A model generated the notes under the pieces. The model made no database searches, was not told the DNA's origin, and saw nothing but the letters and a program-made list of their open reading frames with translations. From positions 1 through 17,121 of the forward strand of contig NZ_LAJY01000013.1 in NCBI RefSeq assembly GCF_000963705.1: a DNA stretch of 17,121 nucleotides, read 5' to 3'. The translations under genes and the position numbers were made by a program. The DNA comes from Elstera litoralis. Its GTDB lineage: Bacteria; Pseudomonadota; Alphaproteobacteria; Elsterales; Elsteraceae. Below are positions 7,103 through 15,194 of the stretch, piece by piece (within the stretch, counting starts at the first letter, position 1; each line of letters begins with the position of its first letter).

Positions 7103-7564
7103 TTAGGCTTTCGGCGCGGGGAGAATCGGCAAGCTATGGGTTTCCTTCGCCGTGGAGAGCGCTAGCATCGTGTGGCTCCGCACGACGCCCGGTTGTCGCT
7201 TGATCCGCTCGGTCAGCACCGCTTCAAGACCCGCCACCGTTGCGGCACGGATTTTGAGCAAATAGGACCAGTCGCCGGTAATATGGTGGCATTCCAGCAC
7301 CGCCGGTTCCGCACTCATCGCCTGCCGGAAGCCGTCATCGCGCTCGGGCCGGTCCAGCCCGACGAAGACGAAGGCGAGTAGGGTGAGGTCGACCGCCTGG
7401 GGATCGGCCACCCCGACGATCTTAATCGCGCCGGAGGCCGTCAGCCGCCGCAGACGCTCGTGGACCGCCGATTGGCTCAGGCCCGTTTCGGCGGCCAACA
7501 AGGATTGCGGCAGGCGGCCTTCCTGCTGCAAAAGGGAAATCAGGGTCCGGTCAATCTCGTCCAT
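7103..7564 (-). CDS. Lrp/AsnC-family transcriptional regulator
   Basis: The 153 residues show an N-terminal winged helix-turn-helix (MDEIDRTLISLLQQEGRLP, then SLLAAETGLSQSAVHERLRRL) and a C-terminal RAM ligand-binding domain including ITGDWSYLLKIRA. Such proteins sense amino acids. Adjacency to a LysE-type exporter, with only 7 bases between the lrp stop and the likely lysE ATG, suggests it controls that exporter and itself. There is no Shine-Dalgarno site: a strong promoter (-10 at 7576-7571) ends six bases before the ATG, so the mRNA may be leaderless. A perfect palindrome (7600-7623) abuts the -35. Confidence 0.92.
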   Translation of the reverse strand: MDEIDRTLISLLQQEGRLPQSLLAAETGLSQSAVHERLRRLTASGAIKIVGVADPQAVDLTLLAFVFVGLDRPERDDGFRQAMSAEPAVLECHHITGDWSYLLKIRAATVAGLEAVLTERIKRQPGVVRSHTMLALSTAKETHSLPILPAPKA

Positions 7565-7570
7565 AACCAG

Positions 7571-7599
7571 ATAGTAAAACTGTTTTTTATGTTTCTCAA
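7571..7599 (-). promoter_or_regulatory. Promoter of the lrp gene, predicting a leaderless mRNA
   Basis: On the minus strand TTGAGA (7599-7594), a 17-base spacer and TACTAT (7576-7571) form a good sigma-70-type pair. The -10 is separated from the ATG (A at 7564) by only six bases, so transcription should begin at or within a base or two of the start codon. Confidence 0.7.
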
Positions 7600-7623
7600 C
7601 GATAAATTATTACTTATTTATCG
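7600..7623. promoter_or_regulatory. Perfect dyad CGATAAAT-N8-ATTTATCG upstream of lrp
   Basis: Two perfect 8-base arms (7600-7607 and 7616-7623) surround an AT-only-plus-one-C loop. The dyad directly abuts the lrp -35 and overlaps the stop codon of the upstream TfoX-like gene. With the predicted start site at 7564 its centre is near -47. Lrp-type regulators bind AT-rich dyads near their own promoters, so an autoregulatory operator is plausible. It has no T-run and is unlikely to be a terminator. Confidence 0.55.
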
Positions 7624-7969
7624 ATTCTACAGATCTTTTCGCGGCTTCAGCGGCGAGATTAGCCCAAGGCTCCATCGTGTCGGGCGTGTCCCAGGTATCG
7701 GAAACCCGGTAGTAGGACATAACCGTTACCGTCCCCGTCGCCTTACGATAGCTAAACGGCGGTAGACCCTCGGCAGCAAAGAGCGGGGCCGTGAGGGGAT
7801 CGGTTTTCAGATAGAGCGCCGCCGCGTCCCACAGGGCGATCATCTGGTCGTCGAGATAGAGGCCATAGCCGCCGAACATGGCGCGCGGGCGCACTTCGCC
7901 GCGATCGGCGAGGCACGCTTGCAACAGGGTAACGGCCTGACTGACCGGCGCGGGGAGGGGTTTGGCCAT
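7610..7969 (-). CDS. TfoX N-terminal-domain protein
   Basis: The 119-residue protein consists of a lone TfoX N-terminal domain: RAMFGGYGLYLDDQMIALWDAAALYLKTDP and FSYRKATGTVTVMSYYRV are typical. In gammaproteobacteria full-length TfoX/Sxy acts in competence regulation; stand-alone N-domain proteins in alphaproteobacteria have no settled role. The ATG at 7969 has GGCGG upstream and follows the stop of the GNAT gene by two bases, so the two form a coupled pair. The longer frame to 8086 is shadow sequence inside the GNAT gene. The last codons and stop form part of the dyad upstream of lrp. Confidence 0.85.
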   Translation of the reverse strand: MAKPLPAPVSQAVTLLQACLADRGEVRPRAMFGGYGLYLDDQMIALWDAAALYLKTDPLTAPLFAAEGLPPFSYRKATGTVTVMSYYRVSDTWDTPDTMEPWANLAAEAAKRSVESINK

Positions 7970-7971
7970 GA

Positions 7972-8493
7972 TTACCGCCGTAACAGATGAATGGTCTCGC
8001 CCCGCAGAATTGCAGTTTCGCCCAACCTGAAACCGAGTTTCTCGGCAACGCGAATGGACGGGGCATTTTCTGGAGAAATGATGCAAAAAGCCGGAGGCAA
8101 TTTTTCCGCTTCCGCCCAGGCGATGACGGCTTGCATCGCCTCAGTGGCGAAGCCTTTGCCCTGATAGTCGGGATGAATGGTCCAGCCCGCCTCAGGGATG
8201 CCCTGCATCGGCGGCTCCATCTCGCGCCGATAGTCGCCGAGCCCCGCGCTGCCGATGAAGGTGCCGGTATCGCGCGTTTCAAGCGCCCAATAGCCGAACC
8301 CCAGCGCCGCCCAATGCCCGATGTGGCGCAGCAGCCGAAACCAGACATCGTGTCGCGTTCCGATCGCCCCGCCGCCAATGTGACGGACAACATCGGGATG
8401 GGTCCAAAGCTCGATCATCGCCTCCCAATCGTCGATGGTATGCATCCTCAGGCGCAGGCGCGGGGTTTCCAAGGTTGGGGCAAGGGGCGGCAC
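7972..8493 (-). CDS. GNAT-family N-acetyltransferase (RimJ/RimL-like)
   Basis: A cytoplasmic acetyl-CoA-dependent acetyltransferase; the acceptor could be a protein N-terminus or a small amine. The sequence has the RimJ/RimL-type start LETPRLRLRMHTIDDWEAM, then FIGSAGL and the acetyl-CoA loop HPDYQGKGFATEAM (motif Q-x-x-G-x-A at about 111-116), and the ending ENAPSIRVAEKLGFRLGE. I choose the GTG at 8493 (VPPLAPTLETPRLRL), which has GGAGAG five bases upstream; the longer frame to 8670 would run into divergent ruvX. Length is then 173 residues, typical. It heads a two-gene unit with the TfoX-like gene. Confidence 0.88.
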   Translation of the reverse strand: MPPLAPTLETPRLRLRMHTIDDWEAMIELWTHPDVVRHIGGGAIGTRHDVWFRLLRHIGHWAALGFGYWALETRDTGTFIGSAGLGDYRREMEPPMQGIPEAGWTIHPDYQGKGFATEAMQAVIAWAEAEKLPPAFCIISPENAPSIRVAEKLGFRLGETAILRGETIHLLRR

Positions 8494-8543
8494 GGAGGCT
8501 CTCCAGCATTGTTTCAGTTGGGCTTCCAGTGCTAGGACAAGGC

Positions 8544-9032
8544 ATGGCTCTTGTCGATCTTTCCGAACTCGCCGCTGTGCTCGCAACTCGGCGGTACCGC
8601 CTGCTGGGGCTCGATCTTGGCACCAAAACCATCGGTCTTGCGATCTCCGACGGGCTCGGCCTATCGGCAACCCCGGTGGAGACGATCCGCCGGACCAAGT
8701 TTACCGCCGATGTGGAGGCCTTGCTGAAGCTCTGCAAAGCGCGCGAGGTCGGCGGGCTGGTCATCGGCCTGCCGGTGAATATGGACGGCTCGGAGGGGCC
8801 GCGCGCGCAATCGACGCGGACCTTCATCGATAATCTCTCGGAGAAAACCGCCCTGCCGATGGCGCTGTGGGACGAGCGGCTGTCCACTGTTGCCGTGACG
8901 CGGCTCATGCTGGAAGCCGATCTGTCGCGCGCGCGCCGGGCCGAGATTGTCGATAAGATGGCGGCAGCCTATATCCTGCAAGGGGCGTTGGAGCGGCTAA
9001 GGGCCTTGGCCGCGCGCGGCCCTGAGCTGTGA
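8544..9032 (+). CDS. ruvX: RuvX/YqgF, RNase H-fold Holliday-junction resolvase-like protein
   Basis: A conserved nuclease of the RNase H fold, implicated in pre-16S rRNA 5' end maturation and proposed as a Holliday-junction resolvase. The 162 residues contain LLGLDLGTKTIGLAISD (catalytic D24), LVIGLPVNMDGSEGPRAQ, LWDERLSTV and IVDKMAAAYILQ, all diagnostic. The ATG at 8544 has AGGACAAGG just upstream; the longer frame to 8475 overlaps the divergent GNAT start region. Only 50 bases separate the two starts. A small hairpin (AGCTGTG/CACAGCT, 9025-9042) includes the stop codon but has no T-run. In many alphaproteobacteria ruvX sits next to gatC; here an accessory block lies between them. Confidence 0.94.
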   Translation: MALVDLSELAAVLATRRYRLLGLDLGTKTIGLAISDGLGLSATPVETIRRTKFTADVEALLKLCKAREVGGLVIGLPVNMDGSEGPRAQSTRTFIDNLSEKTALPMALWDERLSTVAVTRLMLEADLSRARRAEIVDKMAAAYILQGALERLRALAARGPEL

Positions 9033-9074
9033 TGCCACAGCTGTGATGAAAGACGAACAGATAGCTTTTGTGAA

Positions 9075-9103
9075 TTGATTTTAAACGGGTTTGATCCTAG
9101 TAT
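9075..9103 (+). promoter_or_regulatory. Promoter of the PilZ gene
   Basis: TTGATT (9075-9080), a 17-base spacer and TAGTAT (9098-9103) form a reasonable sigma-70-type pair. The predicted start is near 9110, about 23 bases ahead of the ATG, leaving room for the GGAGG site at 9121-9125. Confidence 0.55.
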
Positions 9104-9132
9104 GACAGGAACGATCTTTCGGAGGCGTTGCC

Positions 9133-9492
9133 ATGTCCACTCTCGTCGTGACGCGTCAAAAGCCGGTTTCCGGTCCCCGCCCGCGCCGGGGCAATCAGCG
9201 CATGGTCACGCCGCGCCTGACGGTGAAAATCCAGGGCCATTATTATGAAACCCTGGATTGGTCCTACGGCGGCTTACGACTGAAACTGCCGCCCACAGCC
9301 CCGGTGCCGCAAACGCCGCTGCTGGGGATCATCATCGGCCCGAACGACGATATCGCCGTGTTTTCCGGCGGCGTTGCCCGCGTGGACGATAAGGGCCAAG
9401 CGCTCTCGGTCTCCTTCGCCGAGATGAGCGACTATGGCTATGATCTGCTGGATCGGCTGGTTCGGGAAAAGCTGATCGCCCCCGACCTATAG
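9133..9492 (+). CDS. PilZ-domain protein, probable c-di-GMP receptor
   Basis: A stand-alone PilZ domain of 119 residues. Both c-di-GMP-binding motifs are intact: R-x-x-x-R (R19 to R23, in RRGNQR) and D-x-S-x-x-G (D42, S44, G47, in LDWSYGGLRL), with the usual beta-barrel strands after them. No other domain or membrane segment is seen, so it is expected to act as a cytoplasmic adaptor that binds c-di-GMP and then an unknown partner. The start is supported by GGAGG seven bases upstream and a promoter at 9075-9103. Its stop (TAG 9490-9492) directly abuts the stop of convergent cysA with no base between. Confidence 0.92.
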   Translation: MSTLVVTRQKPVSGPRPRRGNQRMVTPRLTVKIQGHYYETLDWSYGGLRLKLPPTAPVPQTPLLGIIIGPNDDIAVFSGGVARVDDKGQALSVSFAEMSDYGYDLLDRLVREKLIAPDL

Positions 9493-10551
9493 TCACGCCG
9501 CCACGAACAACCCGCCGCGCACCGTGAGCGAAACGCGCTCGCCCGGGGTTGGTACCAGATCGATGCTGGGGCCGCGCGGAACTTCGACGTGCAAATTCTG
9601 CCCATCCTGGGTTTCCACCTCCACCCGCAGCATCGCGCCGACCAAGGAGACATGGGTCACGGTGGCGATGCCGTGCGGATCGGGGGTCAGGCTCAGCAGA
9701 TGCGGCCGAACGAAGAGGGTGCCATCGTCGGCCTCGCGGGCGGTTTCGGCGACATTGATGCGCGCGGCCTCGGCAATAGGGGTGTTCTGAACCCGAACGC
9801 GGCCCGCTTGCAAAGAGGCGCGTAACTCATTGGTTTCGCCCAAGAAGCGATAGACGAAGGCATTGGCGGGCGAATCGTAGAGTTCCTGCGGTGCGCCGAT
9901 TTGCTCCACCCGGCCTTGCCCCATCACCACCACCCGGTCGGCGAGATCGAGCGCCTCTTCCTGATCGTGAGTAACGAAAACCGTGGTCATTCCTAAGCGG
10001 CGGTGCAGGTCGCGCAGCCAGCGCCGCAGTTCCCGGCGCACTTTGGCGTCGAGCGCGCCGAACGGCTCATCGAGCAGCAAGACTTGCGGTTCGATGGCAA
10101 GCGCGCGGGCGAGCGCCACGCGCTGCCGCTGACCGCCGGAGAGTTGCGCCGGGTAGCGGTCCGCCAGCCAATCGACTTGAACAAGTGCAAGCAAATCATT
10201 GACGCGTTTACGGATTTCGGCTTCCGGCGGGCGGGTCTTGCTCGGGCGCACGCGCAAACCGAAGGCGACATTCTCGAACACGCTCATATGCCGAAACAGG
10301 GCGTAATGCTGAAAGACAAAGCCCACATCGCGGTCGCCCGGCAGGTTCCCCGCCACATCTTTTGCGCCGAAGCGGATCGAGCCCGCGTCCGGCTGTTCCA
10401 GCCCCGCCAGCAGGCGCAGCAGCGTGGTTTTCCCGGAGCCCGACGGCCCCAGAATCGCCATCAACTCGCCGGTGTGAATGTCGAGATCCACCCCGTGTAG
10501 AGCGGTGAAACTGCCGAAGCCTTTGACTAGGCCGCTAACGGTAATATCCAT
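9493..10551 (-). CDS. cysA: Sulfate/thiosulfate ABC transporter, ATP-binding subunit
   Basis: Energises sulfate import with CysT, CysW and CysP. The protein of 352 residues starts MDITVSGLVKGFGSFTALHGVDLDI. It has Walker A GPSGSGKT (35-42), Q-loop FVFQHYALF, signature LSGGQRQR (137-144), Walker B VLLLDEPFGALD (157-168) and the H-loop VTHDQEEA (H195). A C-terminal TOBE-like region follows. The ATG at 10551 is preceded by GGAGG at seven bases; the longer frame to 10632 runs into cysW. It is the last gene of the operon. Its stop abuts the PilZ stop, and no terminator is visible between them. Confidence 0.96.
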   Translation of the reverse strand: MDITVSGLVKGFGSFTALHGVDLDIHTGELMAILGPSGSGKTTLLRLLAGLEQPDAGSIRFGAKDVAGNLPGDRDVGFVFQHYALFRHMSVFENVAFGLRVRPSKTRPPEAEIRKRVNDLLALVQVDWLADRYPAQLSGGQRQRVALARALAIEPQVLLLDEPFGALDAKVRRELRRWLRDLHRRLGMTTVFVTHDQEEALDLADRVVVMGQGRVEQIGAPQELYDSPANAFVYRFLGETNELRASLQAGRVRVQNTPIAEAARINVAETAREADDGTLFVRPHLLSLTPDPHGIATVTHVSLVGAMLRVEVETQDGQNLHVEVPRGPSIDLVPTPGERVSLTVRGGLFVAA

Positions 10552-10576
10552 GACGGACCTCCAAGGCGTTCGGGGG

Positions 10577-11406
10577 TTAAGGCGCGCGCTGTTCGCGCCG
10601 TTCCAAGACGGCGTCGAGCAAGCTTTTTGCAATCAGTGTCACCAATGCCAGCAAGGCCAGCAGGGAAGCGACGGCGAAAGCCCCGTGAACGCATATTCGT
10701 TATACATGATTTCAACGTGCAACGGCATGGTGTTGGTCTCGCCCCGGATATGGCCGGAGACGACCGAAACCGCGCCGAATTCGCCCATTGCCCGCGCGTT
10801 ACAGAGCAGCACGCCGTAAAGCAGCCCCCAGCGGATATTCGGCAGGGTGACACGCCGAAAAATCTGCCAGCCGGAAGCGCCCAACACCCGCGCCGCCTCT
10901 TCCTCCTGCCGTCCTTGCTCCTGCATCAGCGGCAACAGTTCGCGGGCGACGAAGGGAAAGGTAACGAAGATCGTGGCGAGGATGATAGCAATCGGCGTGA
11001 ACAGAATCTGAATATCATGGGCGCGCAGCCACGGCCCGAACCAGCCCTGCAAGCCGAACAAGAGCACGAAGATCAGGCCGGCGATGACCGGCGACACCGA
11101 AAACGGCAGATCGATCAAGGTGATGAGCAGGCTCTTGCCCTTGAAGTCGAACTTGGTGATCGCCCAGGCCGCCGACACCCCGAAGATCAGGTTCAACGGC
11201 ACGGCGACGGCGGCGGTCAGCAACGTTAGCTTGATCGCAGCCCAGGCGTCCGGATCGGTCAGCGCGGCAACATAGGCCCCGATGCCTTGGCGCAGGGCTT
11301 CGGCAAACACCAGCACCAGCGGTAAAACGACCAGCCCGGTCAGAAACAGCATGGCGACGGTAATCAGGATATAGCGCACCCAGCGCGGCTCGGTCGGCGG
11401 GGCCAT
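10577..11406 (-). CDS. cysW: Sulfate ABC transporter permease CysW, frame broken near the C-terminus
   Basis: One of the two membrane subunits of the sulfate importer. The sequence shows six hydrophobic segments and the EAA loop that contacts the ATPase (EEEAARVLGASGWQIFRRVTLPNI, then GEFGAVSVVSGHI). The uncorrected frame ends at 10639 with nonsense after NEYAFTG. In the next frame AFAVASLLALLALVTLIAKSLLDAVLERREQRAP continues as the expected last helix and tail to a stop at 10577. One extra G in minus-strand GGGG (10684-10681) restores it, giving about 276 residues. Two ATGs overlap the cysT stop: 11406 (chosen, AGGAGG seven bases upstream) and 11409. Confidence 0.92.
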
Positions 11407-12302
11407 CATTGCGCCTCCTCATAGCGGCGCGACCAGCGTTGCAAGCCGTTCAGCGCCAACAGCATGAGAAAGGCAAAACTCAGCATGATGGTTCCGATGG
11501 CGGTCGCTTCGGCGTAGGAGAATTCTTCGAGCTTAATCACGATCAGCAGCGGCGCGATTTCCGAGACCATCGGTAGATTCCCGGCGATGAAGATGACCGA
11601 ACCATATTCTCCCACCGCGCGGGCGAAGGCCAAGGCGGCCCCCGTGACGAGGGCGGGGAACAGGGAGGGCAGGATTACCCGGCGCACGGTCTGCCAGCGG
11701 CTCGCACGCAGGCAAAGGGCCGCTTCCTCGATCTCCGGGTCAAGATCGGCCAGAACCGGCTGCACCGTGCGCACGACGAAGGGAAAGCCGACGAAAATCA
11801 GCGCGACGATCACCCCCAACGGCGTATAGGCGACCTGAATCCCGAGCTTATCCAGCGGCGCGCCGAGCCAGCCGTTTTGGGCAAACAGCGTAGTGAGCGC
11901 GATCCCGGCGACCGCTGTTGGCAGCGCGAAGGGGATATCGACTAAAGCATCGGCGATTCGGCGACCGGGGAAGCGGTAGCGCACCAGCACCCAGGCGATG
12001 ATCGAGCCGAAGACGGCATTAATCAGCGCCGCGATCAAGGCCCCGCCGATACTGAGCCGCAGGGCGGCCAAGACGCGCGGGGTACTGATGGCATTGAAGA
12101 AGGCATCCCAGCCCAGAGTTGCGGTTTTCAGGATCATGCCGCCGAGCGGGATCAGTACGATGATGCTGAGCCAGAACAGGGTAAGGCCCATCGTCAGGCC
12201 GAAGCCCGGTAGAACGGAGGCCCGCTTCCACACCCACCGCCGCCGATAGGTCGGCGACGATGGGAGCGAGGCGGTCTCTACGGTCGGAGGAAGCGAGGTC
12301 AT
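11406..12302 (-). CDS. cysT: Sulfate ABC transporter permease CysT
   Basis: The second membrane subunit of the sulfate importer (also called CysU). The 298-residue frame is intact, with a longer N-terminus than Escherichia coli, a first helix LTMGLTLFWLSIIVLIPLGGMIL, family stretches DIPFALPTAVAGIALTTLF and VGFPFVVRTVQPVL, and the EAA loop EEAALCLRASRWQTVRRVILPSL followed by GEYGSVIFIAGN. The ATG at 12302 follows the cysP stop by three bases. The stop codon overlaps the start of cysW. Coupled translation of cysP, cysT and cysW is expected. Confidence 0.96.
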   Translation of the reverse strand: MTSLPPTVETASLPSSPTYRRRWVWKRASVLPGFGLTMGLTLFWLSIIVLIPLGGMILKTATLGWDAFFNAISTPRVLAALRLSIGGALIAALINAVFGSIIAWVLVRYRFPGRRIADALVDIPFALPTAVAGIALTTLFAQNGWLGAPLDKLGIQVAYTPLGVIVALIFVGFPFVVRTVQPVLADLDPEIEEAALCLRASRWQTVRRVILPSLFPALVTGAALAFARAVGEYGSVIFIAGNLPMVSEIAPLLIVIKLEEFSYAEATAIGTIMLSFAFLMLLALNGLQRWSRRYEEAQ

Positions 12303-12305
12303 GCC

Positions 12306-13301
12306 TTACTTTATGATCTCATCGAACGTGCCACCATCAGAGAAATGCGTCTTTTGCGCATTCCGCCAGCCGCCGAACTGCTCGTCGATCGTCACCAGGG
12401 TCAGTTTCGGGAATTTATCGGCCACTTTCTCGGCCAATTCGGCCAAACGCGGGCGATAATAATGCTTTGCGCCCAAGGCTTGCCCTTCCGGCGTGTAGAG
12501 GAACTTCAGATAGGCTTCGGCCACGGCACGCGTGCCGCGCTTATCGGCCACCGAATCGACGATGGCGACGGGCGGTTCGGCCAGGATCGACAGCGACGGA
12601 ATGACGATGTCGAACTTATCCTTGCCGAGCTCGTTCTGCGCCAGGAAGGCTTCGTTTTCCCAGGCCAGCAGCACGTCGCCGATATTGCGCTGAACGAAGG
12701 TGATGGTGGAGGCGCGCGCGCCGCTATCCAGCACCGGCACGTTCTTGAACAGCGCGCGGACGAAATCCTTCGCCTTCGCCTCATTCCCGCCCGGCAGCTT
12801 GAGCGCATAGGCCCAGGCGGCGAGATAGTTCCAGCGCGCCCCGCCCGAAGTTTTCGGGTTGGGCGTGATAACTTTCACGTCTTGGCGCAGCAGATCGTTC
12901 CAATCCTTCACGGCCTTCGGGTTATTTTTGCGGACCAGAAAGACGATGGTGGAGTAGAAGGGCGTCGAATTATCGGGGAACTGCGTCTGCCAGTCCGGGC
13001 GCAGCAACTTGTTATTGGCGATTTCATCGATGTCATGGGCGAGCGCCAGGGTAACGACATCGGCGGCGAGACCGTCGATGACCGAACGGGCCTGCTTGCC
13101 CGAACCGCCGTGCGACGCCTTCACCCTCAGTGTATCGCCAGTCTTGGCCTTCCATTGCTCGGCGAAAATCTTATTCGCTTCGGAAAAGAGTTCGCGCGTC
13201 GGATCGTAAGAGACGTTCAGCAGCGAGATATCGGCGGCAAAACTGGGCGCGGCGGCGAAAGCCAGCGCCCCCACAAGCAGAATCCGGCGGAATAAGATCA
13301 T
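12306..13301 (-). CDS. cysP: Periplasmic sulfate-binding protein
   Basis: Captures sulfate in the periplasm for CysTWA. A signal peptide with two arginines, a hydrophobic core and cleavage after PSFA (residue 22) precedes the mature start ADISLLNVSYDPTRELF, a hallmark of Sbp/CysP proteins. SHGGSGKQARSVIDGL and the later GGARWNYLAAWAYAL are also typical. The 331-residue frame is intact. Whether it is called CysP or Sbp cannot be settled by motif alone. The ATG at 13301 has GGAG close upstream and lies 25 bases after the cysNC stop, with no promoter recognised there, so it is probably transcribed from the cysH promoter. Confidence 0.93.
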   Translation of the reverse strand: MILFRRILLVGALAFAAAPSFAADISLLNVSYDPTRELFSEANKIFAEQWKAKTGDTLRVKASHGGSGKQARSVIDGLAADVVTLALAHDIDEIANNKLLRPDWQTQFPDNSTPFYSTIVFLVRKNNPKAVKDWNDLLRQDVKVITPNPKTSGGARWNYLAAWAYALKLPGGNEAKAKDFVRALFKNVPVLDSGARASTITFVQRNIGDVLLAWENEAFLAQNELGKDKFDIVIPSLSILAEPPVAIVDSVADKRGTRAVAEAYLKFLYTPEGQALGAKHYYRPRLAELAEKVADKFPKLTLVTIDEQFGGWRNAQKTHFSDGGTFDEIIK

Positions 13302-13326
13302 TGGAGCTCCGTCGGGGACAAGGGGA

Positions 13327-15194
13327 TCAAATATAGGCGGGGCCTAATACGTAATTCTCATTTCGCCGGGCGAGCTGCGCTTCCGCATAGGTCAGCAGCG
13401 CGTCCGTGGCGTCCTCCAGCGAAAGTTTGGCCGTATCAAGCCGCAACGCCGGATCTTGGGGGGCTTCGTAAGGGGCAGAAACCCCGGTGAAATTCGGGAT
13501 TTCGCCCGCTTTGGCCCGTTTGTACAGGCCTTTCGGGTCACGCGTAATACAAGTTTCTAGAGGAGCATCCACGAAAACTTCGTGGAAGTCATCGCCAATG
13601 ATCGTCTCCGCCAGATCACGGTCGGCTTGGCGGGGCGAAATCAGGCTGGCGATGACGATTAACCCGCTATTCGCCATGAGTTTTGCGACTTCCGCCGTAC
13701 GCCGCACCTGTTCGGCCCGGTCATCAGCGGTGAAGCCAAGATCGCGCGACAGGCCAAGGCGCAAAGTATCGCCGTCGAGCACGGTCGCAAGGCGGCCCTG
13801 ATCGGTCAGTTTCCGCAAAAGTCGCTGAGCAATCGTCGATTTGCCGGAGCCCGATAGGCCGGTCAGCCACAGAACCCCGCCGCGATGGCCGTTGAGGGCC
13901 GCGCGTTCTTCCGGGGTTACGCTGGTTTCCGGGGCTGAGAGCACGACTTCCGTCAACTCCTCGACAATGCCGCCGCCGACCAAGCGATAGTCCCGCGCCA
14001 ACACGGCCCGGCCCAAGCGGGGGTTATCGGCGAAGCGATCCCCCAGAATCGGGCGGCGGCTGTGCAGCGTGACGCGCGCAATGCCGCCGCTTTCAAGCTG
14101 GCCGGGGCCTTCGGACTGGTCGAGAGCCAGACTATCAAGGTCCAAGGCCTCGTCAATCCGGCGCACAGTGGCTTCGTGGGAGCCTGTGCCGATGCGTAAA
14201 GTTACTCGGTCGCCCTCGTTCAGCGGGGTCCGGTCGAGCCAGAAAATCCGCAGCGTGATGAGATGGCCTTGCCGGGACGAGGGGGCGGCTCGGTAATCAG
14301 CGCGCCGCGTTCGACGAACACATCTTCATCGACCGCCAGCGCCACGCTTTCGCCCGCAATCGCCGAGAGTTTTGGCACCGAGAGGTTCCAGCCCTCTAGC
14401 GCCGCCACCTTCACCGTGCGATTGCCGGGCGTAAGGCGAATGGTATCGCCAACGCGCAACCGCCCGGTTTCGATGCGGCCGACGACGATACGCCGCTCAC
14501 CGCGCCGATAGAGGTCCTGCACCGGCAAGCGTAAGGGCTGCGCCGCGAGGCTCGGACGCGCGGTGAAAGCGTCCAGCGCTTGCAGCAGCGATGGGCCGTG
14601 ATACCAGGGGGTTTTCGGGCCGTTAGCGATAATGCCGTCGCCGTGGCGGGCGGATATCGGAATAAGGGCGGTCGGATTAATGCCGATGGAGCGCAGGTAA
14701 CCGCCGACCTCGTCCACCACCGCGCCGAAGCGGGTTTCGTCGTGATCGATCAGATCAATCTTATTCACGGCGACCGCCACTTGGGTAATCCCCAGCAGGC
14801 GCAGCAAATAGGCGTGGCGGCGGGTTTGTTCGGCCAAACCGGCGCGGGCATCGACCACCAGAATCGCGGCATCGGCGGCGGCGGCCCCCGTGACCATGTT
14901 CTTAAGGAACTCCTTATGCCCCGGCGCGTCGATAATCACATAGCGGCGGGCTTCGGAGGCGAACCACACTTGCGTGGTATCGAGCGTAATCCCCTGGTCG
15001 CGCTCAATCTGCAACGCATCGAGCAGATGCGACCATTCGAACACCGACCCGCGCTTATCGGAGGAGGCTTGCAGCGCCTCGACCGCCCCCTCGGCCAAAG
15101 CGCCGGTTTCATGCATCAAGCGCCCGACGAGGGTGGATTTCCCGTGATCGACGTGGCCGACGATGACGATGGGAAAAGCAGTATGCTGGCTCAT
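13327..15194 (-). CDS. cysNC: Bifunctional sulfate adenylyltransferase large subunit / APS kinase (CysNC), frame broken
   Basis: CysN is the GTPase that drives APS formation by CysD; the fused CysC domain phosphorylates APS to PAPS. The N-terminal part has GTPase motifs GHVDHGKS (13-20), DAPGH (89-93) and NKID (144-147). The C-terminal part has the kinase P-loop GLSGSGKS, LDGDTLRLGLSRDLGF and FVDAPLETCITRDPKGLYKRAKAGEIPNFTGVSAPYE. The frame breaks at 14265-14266: minus-strand AAGGCCATC would need AAGGCCCATC to yield GKAHLITLRIFWLDRTPLNEGD. Both halves are otherwise intact, giving about 622 residues. The ATG overlaps the cysD stop (ATGA). Confidence 0.93.

Noticed and set aside
7600..7623. Rho-independent terminator for the TfoX-like gene
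   Set aside because: The dyad is AT-rich and no T-run follows it; its position against the lrp -35 makes an operator more likely.
9025..9042. Terminator after ruvX
   Set aside because: The 7-bp stem AGCTGTG/CACAGCT includes the stop codon but lacks a T-run.
12345..13295. 316-codon plus-strand frame antisense to cysP
   Set aside because: CysP on the minus strand is complete with a signal peptide and family motifs; the antisense product is arginine- and glycine-rich shadow.
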